A stretch of DNA of 49,036 bases from JAICJJ01 sp039809985 (GTDB taxonomy: Bacteria > Chloroflexota > Chloroflexia > Thermomicrobiales > UBA6265). This document shows positions 48,086 through 49,036 of this stretch, in pieces. The notes below the pieces were generated by a model. That model was not told where the DNA came from, did no database searches, and saw only the letters and a program-made list of their open reading frames with translations. The translations under genes were made by a program, and so were the position numbers. The stretch spans positions 1-49,036 of the forward strand of contig JBDHWC010000007.1 in the NCBI GenBank assembly GCA_039809985.1, written 5' to 3'. Positions within the stretch are counted from its first letter, which is position 1. Every line of letters begins with the position of its first letter.

Positions 48086-48643
48086 CGACGAACCTCCACA
48101 TGCGAGAACCCGCCGCCCTCCGTCGCCATGCCAACGGAGAGGGCCAAGAGCCACCGACGAACGCGCCGCCGACGATCTCACGCTCGCACCTTAGCACCTG
48201 CCGCCGGTTGTCGGGGACGGTGGCCGACGGTCGCGAGACGGCCCCCGGGGCACCAAGGCGCATCGCCCAAACGGGATGCACGGCTCGGCGCGTGCCGATG
48301 CCCGACGTTGTCGCCGCCCGCGCTGCGCTGTCTGCGCGGAACGCTGACACTCGGCGGGTCCAGTCGTCTTCGCAGGGCGGCGACCGGTCTACTGTTTCCT
48401 GTTCGTCAGGCGATCACGGAACTGCCTGCGGTCTCGCCATGCCGTCCGTCGGCCGAGTGCTCGTCGGCCTGTCGCCGGTCGGAATTCGGAAGTTGCCGGG
48501 TGTCCGCGGCTTCACCCGCAGCGCAACGCGGCTTGGCCCGAAGTGCGACCAGAGATGCCTGCCGCCAAATTCGGCGGCAGTCGCTGTCCGACAGTCCCAT
48601 GGCGGCGAGACAGCCGGCGCGGAGACGCCCAATGGCCGAAGCC
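48086..48643. other. Intergenic region without a clear gene
   Basis: These 558 bases hold no convincing gene. On the minus strand TGCTAAGGT (48196-48188) is a possible extended -10 box for the class C hydrolase gene, without a good -35 box. The hairpin at 48559-48580 lies near the right end. The base mix looks less strictly GC-biased than the genes around it. Confidence 0.5.
48559..48580 (-). terminator. Hairpin downstream of the peptidase S51 gene
   Basis: CTGCCGCC and GGCGGCAG form an 8-bp stem with a 6-base loop, about 64 bases after the stop of the S51 gene on the minus strand. No T-run. A possible terminator. Confidence 0.45.
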
Positions 48644-49036
48644 TCACGCTTCGCCCGAGCGGGCGAAGTACCGCCAGTGTCCCTCGGAGACGACCTCAAC
48701 CGTGTGGTCGTCCCCCATGATCGCCGTCTCGTCGTCGATCGCGTAGGCCGGCACCGGCATGCCGGCAGCCCACCGATCGGCGTCGGCCATGGTGTTCTCC
48801 GGCATCATCTCGTGGTCGAGGTGGGGGAAGATCGAGAAGTCGACGAGGCCCAGCGTCTCGTCCCCGCCGGACGGCGGGGTCCAGCCGACGAAGTCCTGCC
48901 CGATGCTCGGGGTCATCACCATGCTGCCGGCGCTCAGCCCGACGTAGACCGCGGGGAGCGACGGCAGGAGGTCCGCCAGCCCGGACTGCCGCATCCAGTG
49001 GCACAGGTACAAGGGGTCGCCGCCGTTCACCAGCAG
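48644..49036 (-). CDS. Peptidase S51 family protein, partial (5' end outside window)
   Basis: The last 131 codons, including the stop, of a dipeptidase E/cyanophycinase-like (S51) gene run off the right edge; the reading frame is still open at 49036 (Leu-Leu-Val-Asn-Gly-Gly). Visible are G-G-D-P-L-Y-L, the nucleophile Ser in V-G-L-S-A-G-S-M-V, and the D-H in F-P-H-L-D-H. The family hydrolyses Asp-X dipeptides or similar. A small 8-bp hairpin lies in the final codons (48649-48668). Confidence 0.87.
   Translation of the reverse strand: MLVNGGDPLYLCHWMRQSGLADLLPSLPAVYVGLSAGSMVMTPSIGQDFVGWTPPSGGDETLGLVDFSIFPHLDHEMMPENTMADADRWAAGMPVPAYAIDDETAIMGDDHTVEVVSEGHWRYFARSGEA

Noticed and set aside
45297..48350. 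A 1,017-codon open frame on the minus strand ending with the DUF1697 gene
   Set aside because: Only the final 189 codons are a recognisable protein with an ATG overlapping the previous stop. The rest is Arg/Pro-rich read-through across the cupin and hydrolase genes in another frame.

Overview
The window is a very GC-rich bacterial chromosome segment that reads like a Thermomicrobia-type member of the Chloroflexota. Evidence for that is indirect: several exported proteins carry an 'A-Q-x-A-T-P' start to the mature chain, many exported proteins have twin-arginine leaders, GTG starts and GTGA/ATGA stop-start overlaps are common, and ABC importers for organic solutes are abundant. No rRNA, tRNA, CRISPR array, phage or transposase gene was seen.

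Region 1 (79-13691, all minus strand) appears to be one 13-gene operon. A consensus promoter (TTGACA, 17 bp, TATGGT) with a GTATAC-G-GTATAC operator over the start point precedes a GntR/FCD regulator. Then come a luciferase-like flavin monooxygenase, an M29/NicX-like metalloenzyme, a cupin, a class II aldolase, the three subunits of a xanthine dehydrogenase/nicotinate hydroxylase-type molybdenum enzyme, a lactonase-like metallo-beta-lactamase-fold hydrolase, and a BMP/nucleoside-type ABC importer (double ATPase, two permeases, binding protein). My inference is uptake, hydroxylation, ring opening and cleavage of a nitrogen heterocycle.

Region 2 (13711-19112) holds mixed small units: a GNAT acetyltransferase with an MFS transporter, a secreted tandem SnoaL-like protein, a YtxJ-like thiol protein, a nitroreductase, a class A-type serine hydrolase preceded by an 8-bp tandem repeat, and a small unknown protein. 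A 300-bp palindromic composite repeat follows (19255-19548).

Region 3 (19711-27413) is a peptide-type ABC importer operon (binding protein, aminopeptidase-family hydrolase, two permeases, two ATPases). A convergent second copy of the same hydrolase family closes the region. Region 4 (27559-33033) has a secreted LamG-SH3 protein, an Fsr-like MFS transporter with a SelA/DgaE-type PLP enzyme, and a stand-alone FabF.

Region 5 (33157-41481, minus) is an eight-gene sugar or polyol operon with a TTGACA/TAAGTT promoter: binding protein, two permeases, a 132-residue three-helix membrane protein, two unequal ATPases, a triosephosphate isomerase-like protein and a PfkB kinase. The two ATPases have complementary defects that predict one working and one degenerate ATP site.

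Region 6 (41506-49036) has a YggS-PgeF-membrane aminopropyltransferase operon, a small secreted Gly/Ser-rich protein with its own promoter and terminator, a DUF1697 protein, a secreted cupin, a class C-type serine hydrolase, and the 3' part of a peptidase S51 gene that runs off the right edge. A recurring theme is a strong GC hairpin beside each binding-protein gene, probably setting the binding protein to permease ratio.
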